From NCBI GenBank assembly GCA_002440265.1, contig DJSG01000081.1, positions 29,196-45,355 on the forward strand: 16,160 nt of DNA, written 5' to 3'. Source of the DNA: Bacteroidales bacterium UBA6340 (GTDB lineage: Bacteria; Bacteroidota; Bacteroidia; Bacteroidales; Paludibacteraceae). This document shows positions 16,099-16,160 of this stretch, one piece after another (positions within the stretch are counted from its first letter, which is position 1; the number at the start of each line of letters is the position of its first letter). Both the position numbers and the translations under genes were made by a program. The notes beneath the pieces are model-generated. The model ran no database searches. It was not told the DNA's origin and worked only from the letters and a program-made list of their open reading frames with translations.

Positions 16099-16160
16099 CT
16101 TCGTATTTCTATGCGTATTCCTCTTATATCATCTCGGGATTGTCGGCTTAATCACATACT

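Noticed and set aside
1..16160. CRISPR arrays, tRNA genes, insertion sequences or phage genes.
   Set aside because: No regularly spaced repeats, cloverleaf-like sequences, transposase motifs or terminal inverted repeats were seen.

Overview
The window reads as a chromosomal segment of a Bacteroidetes genome, most likely of the order Bacteroidales. The evidence is a SusC/SusD pair, DUF5018/DUF4623-like lipoproteins, Por-type C-terminal tails on secreted proteins, a Bacteroides-type -33/-7 promoter and the lack of strong Shine-Dalgarno sites. I cannot assign a genus. The operon DNA is fairly GC-rich (57% in one sampled 60-base line). The rightmost gene is clearly more AT-rich.

Layout. Positions 14264 down to 1493 carry a five-gene set, all on the minus strand: (1) a secreted GHL10 (DUF187) glycoside hydrolase with two Fn3-like domains; (2) a very large secreted N-acetylmuramoyl-L-alanine amidase (1268 aa) with an N-terminal propeller-like part and a long C-terminal propeller; (3) a SusC/RagA TonB-dependent transporter whose start codon overlaps the amidase stop (ATGA); (4) a SusD/RagB lipoprotein; (5) after a 227-bp gap, a DUF5018/DUF4623-like lipoprotein that is a candidate surface glycan-binding protein. 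A hairpin terminator follows at 1430-1463. A separate gene at 1356-136, with its own recognisable promoter, encodes a DUF1343 / NamZ-type exo-beta-N-acetylmuramidase. Facing away from the operon on the plus strand (14479-15939) is a secreted propeller-like protein of unknown function, followed by a clear intrinsic terminator.

Taken together this looks like a polysaccharide-utilization-type locus aimed at peptidoglycan. The amidase would strip stem peptides. The GHL10 enzyme, a relative of the E. coli denuded-glycan hydrolase DigH/YddW, would cut the denuded strands. SusC/SusD and the DUF4623-like lipoprotein would bind and import the sugar chains, and NamZ would remove terminal MurNAc in the periplasm. 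The enzyme families are read from sequence; the pathway and the substrate are inference. No regulator, sugar kinase or beta-N-acetylglucosaminidase gene is inside the window.

The strongest new observations are three. The amidase C-terminal third is homologous to the divergently encoded orphan protein. The GHL10 enzyme and the orphan protein share a gap-free C-terminal tail motif that is probably a secretion/sorting signal. The divergent intergenic region carries overlapping inverted repeats. I saw no tRNA, rRNA, CRISPR array or insertion sequence.
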